In this document: in pieces, positions 24,464 through 33,497 of the stretch
Numbering within the stretch: position 1 is the stretch's first letter
Layout of the letters: every line of letters begins with the position of its first letter
Source: Pseudonocardia sediminis
GTDB taxonomy: Bacteria; Actinomycetota; Actinomycetes; Mycobacteriales; Pseudonocardiaceae
Reading direction: 5' to 3'
Assembly: GCF_004217185.1 (NCBI RefSeq)
Contig: NZ_SHKL01000002.1
Coordinates: 1-64,000 of the forward strand
DNA: 64,000 nt
Notes under the pieces: generated by a model
Seen by the model: the letters and a program-made list of their open reading frames with translations, nothing else
Databases searched by the model: none
Told to the model about the DNA's origin: nothing
Position numbers and translations under genes: made by a program

Positions 24464-25309
24464 TCACCGCGGCGAAGCGGAGCTGGGAGGAGCGCCCGGG
24501 CAACTATTCACGATCGAGGAACCGATGAACACGGTAGTCGTATCCACGGTCGGAATGACCTGCACCGACCTGCTCCGGGGGTCGTCGAGCCGGTCATTCG
24601 GCAGTCTTCCGATGTAGGTGTTCGTGTCCGAGGTACCAATCAGAACGCCGCTGACGGGCGGTTGCGTGTGCAAACAGACTAGAACGGGAGGGAACGGGGA
24701 AGTCGCAACAATGCCAACAGCGGTAGGTAGCAGGGACAGCGTTGTAACGAACGCGAACAGCAGATTCCTAGCGGAGTCGTTACCCAGGGCAGCTGTCTTT
24801 GGAAGAAGGAGGGCGGCCACTGCAGAGAACAGTGCCGCCAGAACCGCGACTGCAACGAAGCACTCCGTCAGACTTCGATGCAGCCCGGAGAATTGATCCG
24901 AACCTGATCGCAGCTTAATGAGGACTGGCACCGATAGCGTCAGCAAGATGCTTGCTAAAATGCCGACCACGGCTATGGACGCCCGACTTGGCGACTCGGA
25001 TTTGGGCAGCTTCCGTTGTTTCCAGGGTGAAGTTATGGTTCTGATGGCCAGGGTTGTCCAGAGTCCTGCGACGAAGAGCGTAGGGAGGATTGCGGCGGCC
25101 CCGACAATTTGAATGTCTGCGACAGAGACGTCTTGCAGTAGGGCGCCCCATGGAAATCTCTGGAACCAGCTCCGCAGAAGTAGGACCAAGTTGCCAGCGA
25201 TAAACGCCAGAGCTGCGCTAGCAGTCAGAAGCGCTGCTGCTTGACCGAAGACTGTTGACACGTCGAGCGGCGACGCTCCGCTGCGCTGATCGCCAGACCT
25301 TCTTGTCAA
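24464..25309 (-). CDS. Five-helix membrane protein of low-GC cargo
   Basis: A 281-residue protein with five hydrophobic helices (about 20-50, 62-90, 108-133, 147-170, 183-207) and a C-terminal extracytoplasmic domain of about 70 residues holding two cysteines (LVCLHTQPPV and IVNSCPG). Codon use is less GC-biased than in neighbours, suggesting separate origin. TTG 25309 has no good ribosome site; an internal GTG (DVSTVFGQ) is possible. It is followed by the recombinase region and preceded in the same direction by a secreted protein gene, with which it may form a surface module. No family recognised. Confidence 0.55.
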   Translation of the reverse strand: MTRRSGDQRSGASPLDVSTVFGQAAALLTASAALAFIAGNLVLLLRSWFQRFPWGALLQDVSVADIQIVGAAAILPTLFVAGLWTTLAIRTITSPWKQRKLPKSESPSRASIAVVGILASILLTLSVPVLIKLRSGSDQFSGLHRSLTECFVAVAVLAALFSAVAALLLPKTAALGNDSARNLLFAFVTTLSLLPTAVGIVATSPFPPVLVCLHTQPPVSGVLIGTSDTNTYIGRLPNDRLDDPRSRSVQVIPTVDTTTVFIGSSIVNSCPGAPPSSASPR

Positions 25310-25429
25310 CGTGCACCGTGTTTCATTAGTCGCTTAGGTATGACGTCGTCAAACGGACTCGATATCCCCGGCCCGTGCTCGGGGCCGGATGTACCGAAGA
25401 TGCAGCACGTATCACCTACAGGTGATGAG

Positions 25430-26308
25430 TTATCGAAAAATTTGAACGATCTTGTTACTGACTGCGATTCCTTGGTCGATTCGGCCAGCGACACTACTCG
25501 CCTCATGGGCGAACAGGTTGAGCGGTAAGTCCGGTGGAGGAGACGCTCCCAGGCTGGTCGCTGGCGCGGCTAGAAGCTTGCGCTCGTTGTTTGCTGAGAC
25601 GAGGTCAAGGCCACACTGGGTCGACTTCGATCCGAGTCCGATACTTTCGATCAGGGTCTGCGACTTATACGGGCCGTCTGTTGCCGTGATAAATGTCCTG
25701 CTCGCCGCATCCATGCATGTCGACGCGGCGGAACGATACTTCTCGTTGTTAAAGATGAGGTTCGGCAGGCTGTCTCGAGCCTGCTCTGCAGCAGCATGCA
25801 TGATTTCGAACGTCATCCACTGTCGCTGAAAAGCAGGACTGATGCGGATCCGGAGACTGCTAGGAAAACCTGAAAATGCTAGTGCTGAACCAGGCTCGAG
25901 CTGAAACTCAGGCTCTTTAACACGGGCGGCAACCTCGCGGAACGCCCTTACGGAGAGCGGCAGCTCGCCATATTGCGTGCCGGTAGCGCCCTGAGTGGAT
26001 GTCACTACATAGGCGTCGGTAGTCTTGTTGATAATGACAGTTGTTCGAGGCGAGGGGGAAACGGTCATGCATACGCCGAGTCCCGACAGGTCGGGAGCTG
26101 GGGAGCTGTCAGATCGCATCGGAATTCGGATGCTGTTTGGAACCGGCTCGCAACCCGGGGCCGACCCGCTCACGACCGGCGCCATGGCGGATCCCGTAGG
26201 TGCCATGTCAAACGCCGAGGCGGTCTCCGGAGCCGGCCCCGAAGATGATGCGGTAAGGACGATCACGGCGCCGACAACTATTGGACTCCACAGCAAGTGT
26301 CGCCACAT
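25430..26308 (-). CDS. Secreted protein of low-GC cargo, unknown function
   Basis: A 292-residue protein with an N-terminal export signal (MWRHLLWSPIVVGAVIVLTA). The mature part has four cysteines, including CEPVPNS, GVCMTVS, ASTCMDAAS and STQCGLDL, consistent with extracytoplasmic disulfides. ATG 26308 follows AAGGAG by 8 nt; the in-frame GTG at 26317 overlaps that ribosome site. No domain recognised. GC content and codon use match the 24464 and 26475 genes rather than the conjugation genes, and all three are exported or membrane-bound and read in the same direction. Confidence 0.6.
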   Translation of the reverse strand: MWRHLLWSPIVVGAVIVLTASSSGPAPETASAFDMAPTGSAMAPVVSGSAPGCEPVPNSIRIPMRSDSSPAPDLSGLGVCMTVSPSPRTTVIINKTTDAYVVTSTQGATGTQYGELPLSVRAFREVAARVKEPEFQLEPGSALAFSGFPSSLRIRISPAFQRQWMTFEIMHAAAEQARDSLPNLIFNNEKYRSAASTCMDAASRTFITATDGPYKSQTLIESIGLGSKSTQCGLDLVSANNERKLLAAPATSLGASPPPDLPLNLFAHEASSVAGRIDQGIAVSNKIVQIFR

Positions 26309-26474
26309 GTGGACCACTCCTTCGAGGTTTGTGAGATCTCACTGCTAGTTCTTGACCGCGACCATGCAGCCCTCGACCGCTGGGCTGACAGGATTCGCCA
26401 CGGATCGGACTCGCCGGCCGCAACCTCACCAGCCAGCCTCTACGACGGACTCGCTGCGAACACGTGAGTCCGGA

Positions 26475-29033
26475 TCAGCCGGTCCTCACCAGTCCTGGGG
26501 CACCGTCTGCGCCGTCGGCGCTGGCGCCGGCGCCGCCCTGACCCGCAGGACCTGGCTGATCGCCCTCCACACCGTCATCGTCAGGCGGGAGAGTGATATC
26601 CCCGCCGTCACCGCCTGACCCGCCATAGAAGTCACTGTTCTCGATGGCCGTCGGTAGCTGGTTGCTGTAGGCCCGTCCTCCATCACCGCCGCCACCTCCC
26701 CGCGCAGTCCCGGTTCGTGGCGTCCCTGCCTGACTGATCCGTGAGTCGCCTCCACGGCCACCGTCGCCCCCACGCCCCGTCGAGCCGGTCCCTCCGAGCT
26801 CGGCGAATCCGCCGTCACCCCCATGGCCGGCGGAGACGGCTCCCAGTGCGGTGGCCACGCCGCCATCGCCACCTCGTCCCGCGGTGGCGGTGGAGTTATC
26901 TGAGTAGGCGAACGCATTACCCCCAGCACCGCCCGCACCCCCGACGGCTCCGCGCCCGACGCTGTCCCCGTTCCCTCCAGCGCCGCCGTCTCCGCCGCGA
27001 GCCAACGATCCTGCGCCGTCTGTCACTGCGCTGCCGCCGCTCCCGCCGGGACCGCCGAGGGCTTCGCCGTTGAGGCTTGATTCGGGGCCATCACCGCCCC
27101 GTCCGCCACGTCCGCCAGCGGCGATACCGTCATTCCCCTCGGTCGTGGCGATGCCACCGTCCCCGCCGCCAAGGACGTCGTCAGTGCGTCCGGCGGCGAC
27201 CACGGAGTCGGAATCACCCCCGTCACCACCACGAGCGAACGGCATGCTGCCGACGGCGCGAGCGGCGCCGCCTTGACCGGCATAAGTGGAACCAGTGCTT
27301 GCTCCGTCACCTCCAACGGCCTGGGCACGACCGGGAACACTCGGGGCGGAGGTGCAGTCGTTCTCGGTGCAGTTCGCGGTACCCGCGGCTCCGGCTGCGC
27401 CACCCACCGCAGAGGCATCCCCGCCGCGACCCCCCAGGTAGAACCCACCGCCGTCGAAAACTCCGGCTCCATCGCCGCCAACGGCTGTTGCGTCGCCGCC
27501 CGCCCCTCCTGTGGCGACGCCGCTGCACGTCCCGGAACACGTGCCGGTCCCACCAGCTCCACCGGCGCCACCGACAGCCCGAGCATCTTTTCCAGAGGGG
27601 GCTAGGAAGTTGCCGACGTACAGACCAGCTGCCCCGTCGGCCCCCGTTCCGGACGCTAAGCCTCCGGCCCCACCGGCTGCGATGCCGCTGCATTGCCCGA
27701 TGCAGTAGCCGGTGCCGCCGTCGCCGCCTCGGCCTGCAGTCGATGTGGCGGCTCCAAACTCATCGAGGGTGGTAACACCGCCACCCCCGCTCCCGCCAGT
27801 AGCGACGTTCGAGCACGTGCCGATGCAGTAGCCAACGCCGCCATTCTGGCCGGCGGCGCCGTCGACACCTGCTTGACCCACTGCTACGTCGGTGCAGGTG
27901 CCTGAGCAGAACTCCACGTTCTCGCCCGAGGCGTCTCGTGCGCGGATGAAACCGTTGCCGTAGGTGATCACGTAGTCATCCGGATCGAAGGACGCCGAGC
28001 GCTCATCCCACCCCGCATCGCGGATGTCGTCCACAAACGCTGCTAGACGCGCCGGCTCCGACCCCGGGTCGGTCGGGTCGGTCGGGTCCGTGGGGTCGGT
28101 CGGGTCGGTCGGGTCGGTCGGGTCCGTGGGGTCGGTGGGGTCGGTGGGGTCGGTGGGGTCGGTGGGGTCGGTGGGGTCGGTCGGGTCGGTGGGGTCGGTG
28201 GGGTCGGTGGGGTCGGTGGGGTCGGTGGGGTCGGTGGGGTCGGTGGGGTCGGTGGGGTCGGTGGGGTCGGTGGGGTCGGTGGGGTCGGTGGGGTCGGTGG
28301 GGTCGGTGGGGTCGGTGGGGTCGGTGGGGTCGGTGGGGTCGGTCGGGTCGGTCGGGTCGGTCGGGTCGGTGGGGTCGGTCGGGTCGGTCGGGTCCGTGGG
28401 GTCGGTCGGGTCGGTCGGGTCGGTGGGGTCTATCGAAATCCGCCCGCCGGGGATTGGACGACCTGAGTCTTGCCGGTACCCAGACTCGTACTTCGTTCTC
28501 CCCGGCGGTGTGGCGAGAGCGCCGCAACCAGTGAGGTGGCGGGTCGGCCCGGATGTCGCGTGCACGGTTCCGGAGCTGTCGACCACGACAGTGCTCGGCG
28601 CGAACCTCAGCGTCGTTGTGTGAGTGGCCTTCCAGCTCCCAGCGCTGAAGGCGATGGTCGTAATTGAGCGACCATGCTGGTCAGCCGTGTAGACGCTCCC
28701 GGAGCGCGCGTCGAAAACGACCGAGACAGGGCCGGCCCCAGTAGGCACCGCTGCGACCTGGTTGTAACCGCCACCCGGTCTCGGTACAAAGATCAGCAAG
28801 CGAGCGCCACACGGATCGACCTGGAAAACTGTGCCCGAAGCAGGGTCGACCGCCACGGCAGTCGGGAGAGACAGCTCAGAGATAACGGTCGAAGGAGTTG
28901 CCGACGTCTGCAGAGCAACATTGACGGCCGGTGTCGTAGTCATGACCAAAAGTGACGAGACGACGACCCCAAGACCTCCCGCAGCAAGACGATAAGCGCA
29001 GGTCGTGAACGTGCTGCGACGCCGATTTGCCAT
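26475..29033 (-). CDS. Large secreted protein: beta-propeller-like N-terminus, PTD tandem repeat, glycine-rich C-terminus
   Basis: An 852-residue protein with signal peptide (residues about 1-40; ATG 29033 after GGGAG). Residues about 50-165 hold three YVTN/NHL-like strands (LPTAVAVDPASGTVFQVD, PVSVVFDARSGSVYTADQHG, STVVVDSSGTVHATSG). About 40 consecutive Pro-Thr-Asp units (about residues 201-323) make a rigid, acidic stalk. The C-terminal half is PGRS-like, full of GGAGG and RGGDGG, interspersed with repeated C-x3-C motifs (CIGTC, CIGQC, CSGTC). No LPXTG or membrane anchor is visible, so it may be loosely surface-bound. It resembles a modular surface or adhesion protein; catalytic function is not indicated. 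Confidence 0.7.
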   Translation of the reverse strand: MANRRRSTFTTCAYRLAAGGLGVVVSSLLVMTTTPAVNVALQTSATPSTVISELSLPTAVAVDPASGTVFQVDPCGARLLIFVPRPGGGYNQVAAVPTGAGPVSVVFDARSGSVYTADQHGRSITTIAFSAGSWKATHTTTLRFAPSTVVVDSSGTVHATSGPTRHLTGCGALATPPGRTKYESGYRQDSGRPIPGGRISIDPTDPTDPTDPTDPTDPTDPTDPTDPTDPTDPTDPTDPTDPTDPTDPTDPTDPTDPTDPTDPTDPTDPTDPTDPTDPTDPTDPTDPTDPTDPTDPTDPTDPTDPTDPTDPTDPTDPTDPTDPGSEPARLAAFVDDIRDAGWDERSASFDPDDYVITYGNGFIRARDASGENVEFCSGTCTDVAVGQAGVDGAAGQNGGVGYCIGTCSNVATGGSGGGGVTTLDEFGAATSTAGRGGDGGTGYCIGQCSGIAAGGAGGLASGTGADGAAGLYVGNFLAPSGKDARAVGGAGGAGGTGTCSGTCSGVATGGAGGDATAVGGDGAGVFDGGGFYLGGRGGDASAVGGAAGAAGTANCTENDCTSAPSVPGRAQAVGGDGASTGSTYAGQGGAARAVGSMPFARGGDGGDSDSVVAAGRTDDVLGGGDGGIATTEGNDGIAAGGRGGRGGDGPESSLNGEALGGPGGSGGSAVTDGAGSLARGGDGGAGGNGDSVGRGAVGGAGGAGGNAFAYSDNSTATAGRGGDGGVATALGAVSAGHGGDGGFAELGGTGSTGRGGDGGRGGDSRISQAGTPRTGTARGGGGGDGGRAYSNQLPTAIENSDFYGGSGGDGGDITLPPDDDGVEGDQPGPAGQGGAGASADGADGAPGLVRTG
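28066..28434. repeat. 9-nt tandem repeat (GTCGGTGGG / GTCGGTCGG), about 40 units
   Basis: Runs without interruption, encoding Pro-Thr-Asp on the minus strand. Minor unit variants (GTCCGTGGG, GTCGGTCGG) cluster at both ends while the middle is homogeneous, as expected of recent expansion by slippage or unequal exchange. Confidence 0.95.
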
Positions 29034-29524
29034 CGTAGGTCTCCCACAGGTGTAGGGGTCTGCCCTGTCCTGGGGGCTTCGCTCGCTCGGTCCGATTTGT
29101 CACGCAGTCACGACTGTCGATCGACGAAAATCATCATAGTTAATGACGGAGAGAGGTCATGTTGCGGCCTCTGCTCAGATGGTCATGGCCCTACGGTGCA
29201 GGTGGCGTGATCCTGTAAGGATCAATCGCGTTGCATTCTTCTGCCGTAGAATTCGAAGCGGCATCCACCGCTACCGGCCAGGCAGCTGAAACACGAGTAG
29301 ACGACCTCTGACCGAGACCGTCGGGTCGTCCCCGCTCAGTTGCTGTCGGAGGCGGGATGCGAAGGGCGTGGGCAGGGGAGGATCTGCACCGGGCGCGTTC
29401 CGCAAGCTGTGCCCGCATTCGCCGCAGCGGGGCTGATGGCATCGAGGCGGACATTACGCCGTTCGGTCGCCAACCCAACGGCTTGTCAGCCGTCTTCTCA
29501 GCAGACCACTGACGCGGAGGATCC
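29034..29524. other. 491-nt divergent intergenic region
   Basis: AT-rich for this window (e.g. GAAAATCATCATAGTTAATG near 29130). It must carry promoters for the leftward surface-protein gene and the rightward lipoprotein remnant, but I cannot fix them. A 19-codon frame at 29159 is too short to support. Confidence 0.4.
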
Positions 29525-30037
29525 ATGAACACAGCAACGCCGGCCCGACCGCTTCGGACGGGTTTGACATGCATCCTGGGCATGGCGTTGCTCTCCGGGC
29601 TGGTCGCCTGCGACAGAGCAGAGGCAGGCACTGCTCAAGGCTCAGCCGAGAGTGCGCCTTTGACCACGGTTGCCGGTTCATCACGGCCGACCGGGTAGAC
29701 CACTGGTCCCCAGCGCGGGGGCTTCTTCCTGTACTGCACTCCCATCGACCGCACACCTGGCTTCTACTGCACCCCCACCAGTGGGGGATACGGACAAGCG
29801 CCAGCCCCCGGTGTGCCGGTGCCCGCGCCGATGTCGCCGCAGCCTACGGCGCCCGTACCCGCACCTGCGCCGCCTCCGGGTGCGAGCGAAGGCAGGCCAG
29901 ACCCCTCCGGGCCGCCGTCATCCGCGCCCCCCTCGACTGCGGATCGCCCCCCGGCCAGCGAGCCGCCACCGACGTCAGCGCTGCCGATCCCGCCGGAGAT
30001 TTCGCGCCCAACCGTGTCGGAGGGTCCTCCGGCTTAG
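29525..30037 (+). pseudogene. Pro-rich lipoprotein gene interrupted by an in-frame TAG
   Basis: ATG 29525 opens a lipoprotein signal peptide (RTGLTCILGMALLSGLVAC, lipobox LVAC) and runs 57 residues to TAG at 29696. The same frame then continues without interruption to TAG at 30035 for a further 112 residues: GGFFLYCTPIDRTPGFYCTP, then a Pro/Ala-rich tail. A single codon therefore splits a coherent 170-residue lipoprotein. The likeliest reading is a recent nonsense mutation; suppression or sequencing error is possible. The final stop overlaps the convergent VirD4-like stop. Without the stop it would be a surface lipoprotein with a Pro-rich wall-spanning tail. Confidence 0.65.
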
Positions 30038-31860
30038 GCCCGTGCCCGAAGAGTCGAGTAGCCGTCCGCGTTGACCTCGGCGTAGCCGCCTCGGATGGAC
30101 TCGGCGTCGGCATGCAGATGGCGCCAGTCGCGGCGCTTTGTGAGGTCGAGGGTGCGGGCGCGGACGGCGCGGAGGTTGCCGTGCGCGACGAGGACCTGGT
30201 CCGGATCGAGCACCCGGACGTCGCCGGGCCGCATCGTCGGGACGACCTCGGTGCTACGGGTGCTGCGACCGCCGCTGAACAGGCCGTCGGTCTGGGTCTG
30301 GCTACGCAGCTGCTCGTGCTCGCCGAACACGGTCGAGAGCCACCGGAGCGTCGTGGCATCGGAGATGCCGCCGAACACGACCTTGGTGCTGGAGTTCTCC
30401 AGGAGGGCCGCGGCCGGGCCCTCGCCGAAGGCACCTTGGAGCTGCGCGACCGACTGCACGGCCCAGTGGGTGAGGACGCCGCGGCCGGCGGCGTCGGAGA
30501 TGACGTCGGGGAGGCCGGGCATCGGGGTCGCGTTGGTGAGCTCGTCCAGGACCGCCACTGCGGGCGGGTCGAGTCGTTCCCCCGGGCCGACGAGCGCCAT
30601 TGCCTGAGCGGTGTGGAGCCACTCCTCGGCCAGGGCCGTGAGCAGCGGTACCCAGTCCGGGGCCTGCCGGCGCCCGGCCACGACGTACACGGCTCCGCTG
30701 GCCCCGATGAGGGTGCGCAGATCCACGGCCTCGTTCGGCGCGGGGGAGCAGAAGGCGCGGACCCGGGGGCTGGCGAGAGGCTCGAGAACGCGGCGGACGC
30801 TCATCCAGACCGCGTCCGCGGTCCGGGCGGTCATGTTCGCCTCGGCCCGCAGGTCGGCGGCGATCTTCGGATGTCCCTTCTTGGCCAGGATCTCCACCGG
30901 TGCGGTGCCCTGCCGGTTCGCCGCCCACGCGAGCAGATCGTCGACGTCCGAGCCCGGATCGAGGGCGGCGGCGATGAGGTAGGCGCGCATCACCATGACC
31001 GCGCGTTCGCGGAAGACCCGGTCGTTGCCCGCGCCACGGCCGTCGCCAGCCTCGACGGTGACCGCGGCCGCCTCGACCAGGGTCATCGCCCGCCGCCGCG
31101 CGGTCTCGGGATCCTGACAGCCGGAGATCGGCGACCACTTCAGGGTCGCAGGCCAGGACACGGTGTCGGTGGTGTCGAGGACCAGCACGGGCCCGGCCCC
31201 CGGCCGGCGGGTCCGGGCCAGCGCGGTGTGCAGCAGGATGTCGGGCTTCGTCGACTGGCACCACATCGCACCCGGGGCGGCCAGCGCGATCGGGGTGATC
31301 AGGCGTCGCGTCTTGCCGGCCTGGGTCGGGGCGATGATTCCGACGTGGTGGCGGTGGGGGATCACCAGCGGGCCGCCCGGGCCCTGGCCGACGGGGGTGC
31401 CCATCTCGTCGGAGGGGGAGCGGGGCGCCAAGGTCGGGCGGGTGTAGCGCGCCTGGCGCCGGCAGGCGGCGGGGGAGATCTGACGGTGGATCTCGCGGCG
31501 GGTGGCGTGCCCGGCCGGGGTCGGTCCCCACCGCATCCAGGCCGGAACGCCGAGCAGGGCCGCCGCGGCCGCGGTGACCGCGACCAGCACCGCCGCGGTC
31601 ACCCAGAACAGGCCCGGCTGTCCCGCGAGCGCCGCGTACGGGGCGGGGAGCGCCCCGATCTGGTCGCCGCTGAGCACACCCAAGCTGGTGACGACGTCGG
31701 AGAGGCTCGGCCACACCAGCGGCCCACCGGCGAAGGCGCCGGCGAGGGCGAGTGCCGCCATGGACAGCACCGCGGCCGCCACCACCGGGGTGGCCACGGT
31801 GAGCACCATCGCCAGCAGCACCCATTCCTGGGCGGCCGGTCCGCGCGCCGTGAGCGCCAT
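30034..31860 (-). CDS. VirD4/TraG-type coupling ATPase of the type IV secretion operon
   Basis: A 608-residue protein: membrane helices at about 12-45 and 80-107, Walker A IIAPTQAGKT near residue 178, acidic VAVLDELTNATPMPGLPD near 430, then THWAVQSVAQLQGAFG and KVVFGGISDATTLRWLSTVFG, all characteristic of TraG/VirD4 coupling proteins. It lies last in the 15-gene secretion operon, 21 nt after the 253-residue gene. It would deliver DNA or protein substrates to the VirB4/SCO6880 channel. The separate TraD-like ATPase at 9254 is only distantly similar in sequence. Confidence 0.88.
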   Translation of the reverse strand: MALTARGPAAQEWVLLAMVLTVATPVVAAAVLSMAALALAGAFAGGPLVWPSLSDVVTSLGVLSGDQIGALPAPYAALAGQPGLFWVTAAVLVAVTAAAAALLGVPAWMRWGPTPAGHATRREIHRQISPAACRRQARYTRPTLAPRSPSDEMGTPVGQGPGGPLVIPHRHHVGIIAPTQAGKTRRLITPIALAAPGAMWCQSTKPDILLHTALARTRRPGAGPVLVLDTTDTVSWPATLKWSPISGCQDPETARRRAMTLVEAAAVTVEAGDGRGAGNDRVFRERAVMVMRAYLIAAALDPGSDVDDLLAWAANRQGTAPVEILAKKGHPKIAADLRAEANMTARTADAVWMSVRRVLEPLASPRVRAFCSPAPNEAVDLRTLIGASGAVYVVAGRRQAPDWVPLLTALAEEWLHTAQAMALVGPGERLDPPAVAVLDELTNATPMPGLPDVISDAAGRGVLTHWAVQSVAQLQGAFGEGPAAALLENSSTKVVFGGISDATTLRWLSTVFGEHEQLRSQTQTDGLFSGGRSTRSTEVVPTMRPGDVRVLDPDQVLVAHGNLRAVRARTLDLTKRRDWRHLHADAESIRGGYAEVNADGYSTLRARA

Positions 31861-31881
31861 CGCGTTCTCCTCGCTCCTGGC

Positions 31882-32643
31882 TCAGCCGGGGCCGAGCGTG
31901 TGCCGAGCGGGTGGGTCGATGCGCGCTCGGTAGGTCGTGACGTGCCAGTCCGCGGCGTCGATCGCGGCGTCCGGGTCAGGGAAAGCGCCCGCCTGCCGGA
32001 TCGCGGCCACGGCGATGAGCTCGCTGTCGCTGCGGCGGTGGGCGTAGACCTGGTCGCTGTAACCGCCGGTAGGTGGGGAGGTGCGGATCGCGCCCTGCCC
32101 GGTGGGCCGGCCGACAACGTGCTGCACGGCTTGGGGGAGTAGGCCGATGGCCGCGGTGGTCGTGCGGATGTCGAGGCCCGTCGCGAGGCCCTCGCCCGTC
32201 TGAGGTGGCCGCGACCAGCGCTGCACCGTCGGCGCCGGCCCGGTCAGCTGGTGCGCGGCGAGCTGGACGGTCCACGGCGAGCTGCCTGCCCGCAGGCGCG
32301 GGCGGCCGTCCGTCGTGGTGCCGTCGGGGACCAGGCGGCGGCGGGCTCGGATGCTGAGCAGGGAACCGGTGTCGATCCACCAGGCGTCGATGTCTTGCCA
32401 GTGCTGACCGCCGGGGCTGCGGCGGGTGATGGGGTCGTGGGCCCAGGCCGCGAGCGCCGGGTCGCGGCACCATCCGGCCAAGTGCAGAAGGTGCACGGGC
32501 CGCTCGGGCAGCCGCGCCCATCCGGAGCGTTCCTCGGGCTGCCACGTGATCCGGGTGATCCCGGGGCCCTCGCCGGAGGCGGGTGCCCCGCCGGGCGGGC
32601 GGGGCGACGGGGCCGGTGCCCGGCGTCGTTGCAGGAAGCCCAT
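31882..32643 (-). CDS. Type IV secretion operon protein, unknown function
   Basis: A 253-residue soluble protein, no signal peptide, with many Trp/His residues (HLLHLAGWCRDPALAAWAHD, WQDIDAWWIDTGSLLSIRA). The open frame extends far upstream, but ATG 32643 follows AGGAAGGGA and overlaps the J-domain gene stop as TGATG, so translation is coupled. No family recognised; its constant place between VirD4 and a J-protein suggests an accessory cytoplasmic component. Confidence 0.6.
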   Translation of the reverse strand: MGFLQRRRAPAPSPRPPGGAPASGEGPGITRITWQPEERSGWARLPERPVHLLHLAGWCRDPALAAWAHDPITRRSPGGQHWQDIDAWWIDTGSLLSIRARRRLVPDGTTTDGRPRLRAGSSPWTVQLAAHQLTGPAPTVQRWSRPPQTGEGLATGLDIRTTTAAIGLLPQAVQHVVGRPTGQGAIRTSPPTGGYSDQVYAHRRSDSELIAVAAIRQAGAFPDPDAAIDAADWHVTTYRARIDPPARHTLGPG

Positions 32644-33416
32644 CAGCAGTCCCTTCCTGGTGGTGGCGCCGAGGTCGAGGTGCCGGGACGGTTCCCACCG
32701 GTGGCGCGGCGCATGCGGGCCGCGCCCCGGTGGGCGGCGTCGGTGAGGGCGAACCACGCCCAGGTCAGCGCGCGTAGGGCCCAGCGGGCCGCCACGACCC
32801 ACACGGTCAGCACCAGCACCAGCGCGACCCACGGCCGGGGCCCGGCGGGCAGGAGCGCGAGCACCGCGGGCCCGGCGACCCAGTAGAGGAACGCGACCGA
32901 GGCGCCGGCGAGGGCCTTGCTCGATCGGCGGCGGGGCAGCGGCGCGATCCGCCAGGCGGCCAGCAGCACCGGCCCGACACCGCGGTGCGGGTCGACCCGG
33001 CCGACTGGCCACCCCGGCGGCCACAGGCTCGGAGTCGTGGCGCCATGACCCGGCCCGGGGGCCAGCGGCGGTGGGGGAGGGGCCCGACTCTGCGGAGCGG
33101 TTGGGACGTAGTCGGTGTAGGCGACGACGGAGCCGCCCGGAACGTAGTCGCCGCCCCCGGGCGGCGGATCCGCCGCCGCGGCGGCGGTGCCGGCGCAGGT
33201 GGTGTCGTAGTCGGCCCGGCGGGCGGGGTCGGACAGGGTCGCGTAGGCGGCCGCGGCGGCGCGGAACCGGTCGGGGGCGCCCGGGTCGGGGTTCAGGTCC
33301 GGGTGCAGCTCGCGGGCGAGGCGCCGGTAGGCGCGGCGCACGTCCTGCGCGCTCGATGAGGCGGTGAGCCCGAGCTCGACGTAGGGGTCGTTCCCGGGGT
33401 GCGGGTGCATCGTCAT
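32643..33416 (-). CDS. Membrane-anchored J-domain (DnaJ-like) protein
   Basis: A 257-residue protein with an N-terminal J-domain (about 8-72): DPYVELGLTASSSAQDVRRA, the HPD tripeptide in LHPDLNPDPG, and FRAAAAAYATLSDPARRADY. A Pro-rich linker is followed by two hydrophobic helices (about 165-185 and 190-215) and a basic tail. It lacks the zinc-finger and C-terminal domains of DnaJ, so it would recruit Hsp70 to the membrane-bound secretion machine, for instance for substrate unfolding or assembly. An alternative start lies two codons in. Confidence 0.8.
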   Translation of the reverse strand: MTMHPHPGNDPYVELGLTASSSAQDVRRAYRRLARELHPDLNPDPGAPDRFRAAAAAYATLSDPARRADYDTTCAGTAAAAADPPPGGGDYVPGGSVVAYTDYVPTAPQSRAPPPPPLAPGPGHGATTPSLWPPGWPVGRVDPHRGVGPVLLAAWRIAPLPRRRSSKALAGASVAFLYWVAGPAVLALLPAGPRPWVALVLVLTVWVVAARWALRALTWAWFALTDAAHRGAARMRRATGGNRPGTSTSAPPPGRDC

Positions 33417-33497
33417 CGAATAGCACCTCGCACCGACACAACCGTGATCCCGGCCGTCACCGGCCACCCCGCGGGGACGCCTCGGCGAGTCCGGCGG

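Noticed and set aside
25306..25506. A 66-codon minus-strand frame ending with a 4-nt overlap on the five-helix membrane gene
   Set aside because: It overlaps the secreted-protein gene by 77 nt in another phase and has no clear ribosome site; the overlap alone is too weak.
28066..28434. Possible CRISPR or iteron array
   Set aside because: The units are contiguous 9-mers in phase with a protein frame, with no spacers; the 99-nt and 138-nt arrays are likewise coding. I see no CRISPR array in the window.
28024..28623. A plus-strand frame coding for GSVGSV repeats
   Set aside because: Antisense shadow of the PTD repeat of the secreted 852-residue protein.
29159..29218. A 19-codon frame after GAGAGGTC (MLRPLLRWSWPYG...)
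   Set aside because: Too short, weak ribosome site, no repetition or conservation signal of the kind seen at 62.2 kb.
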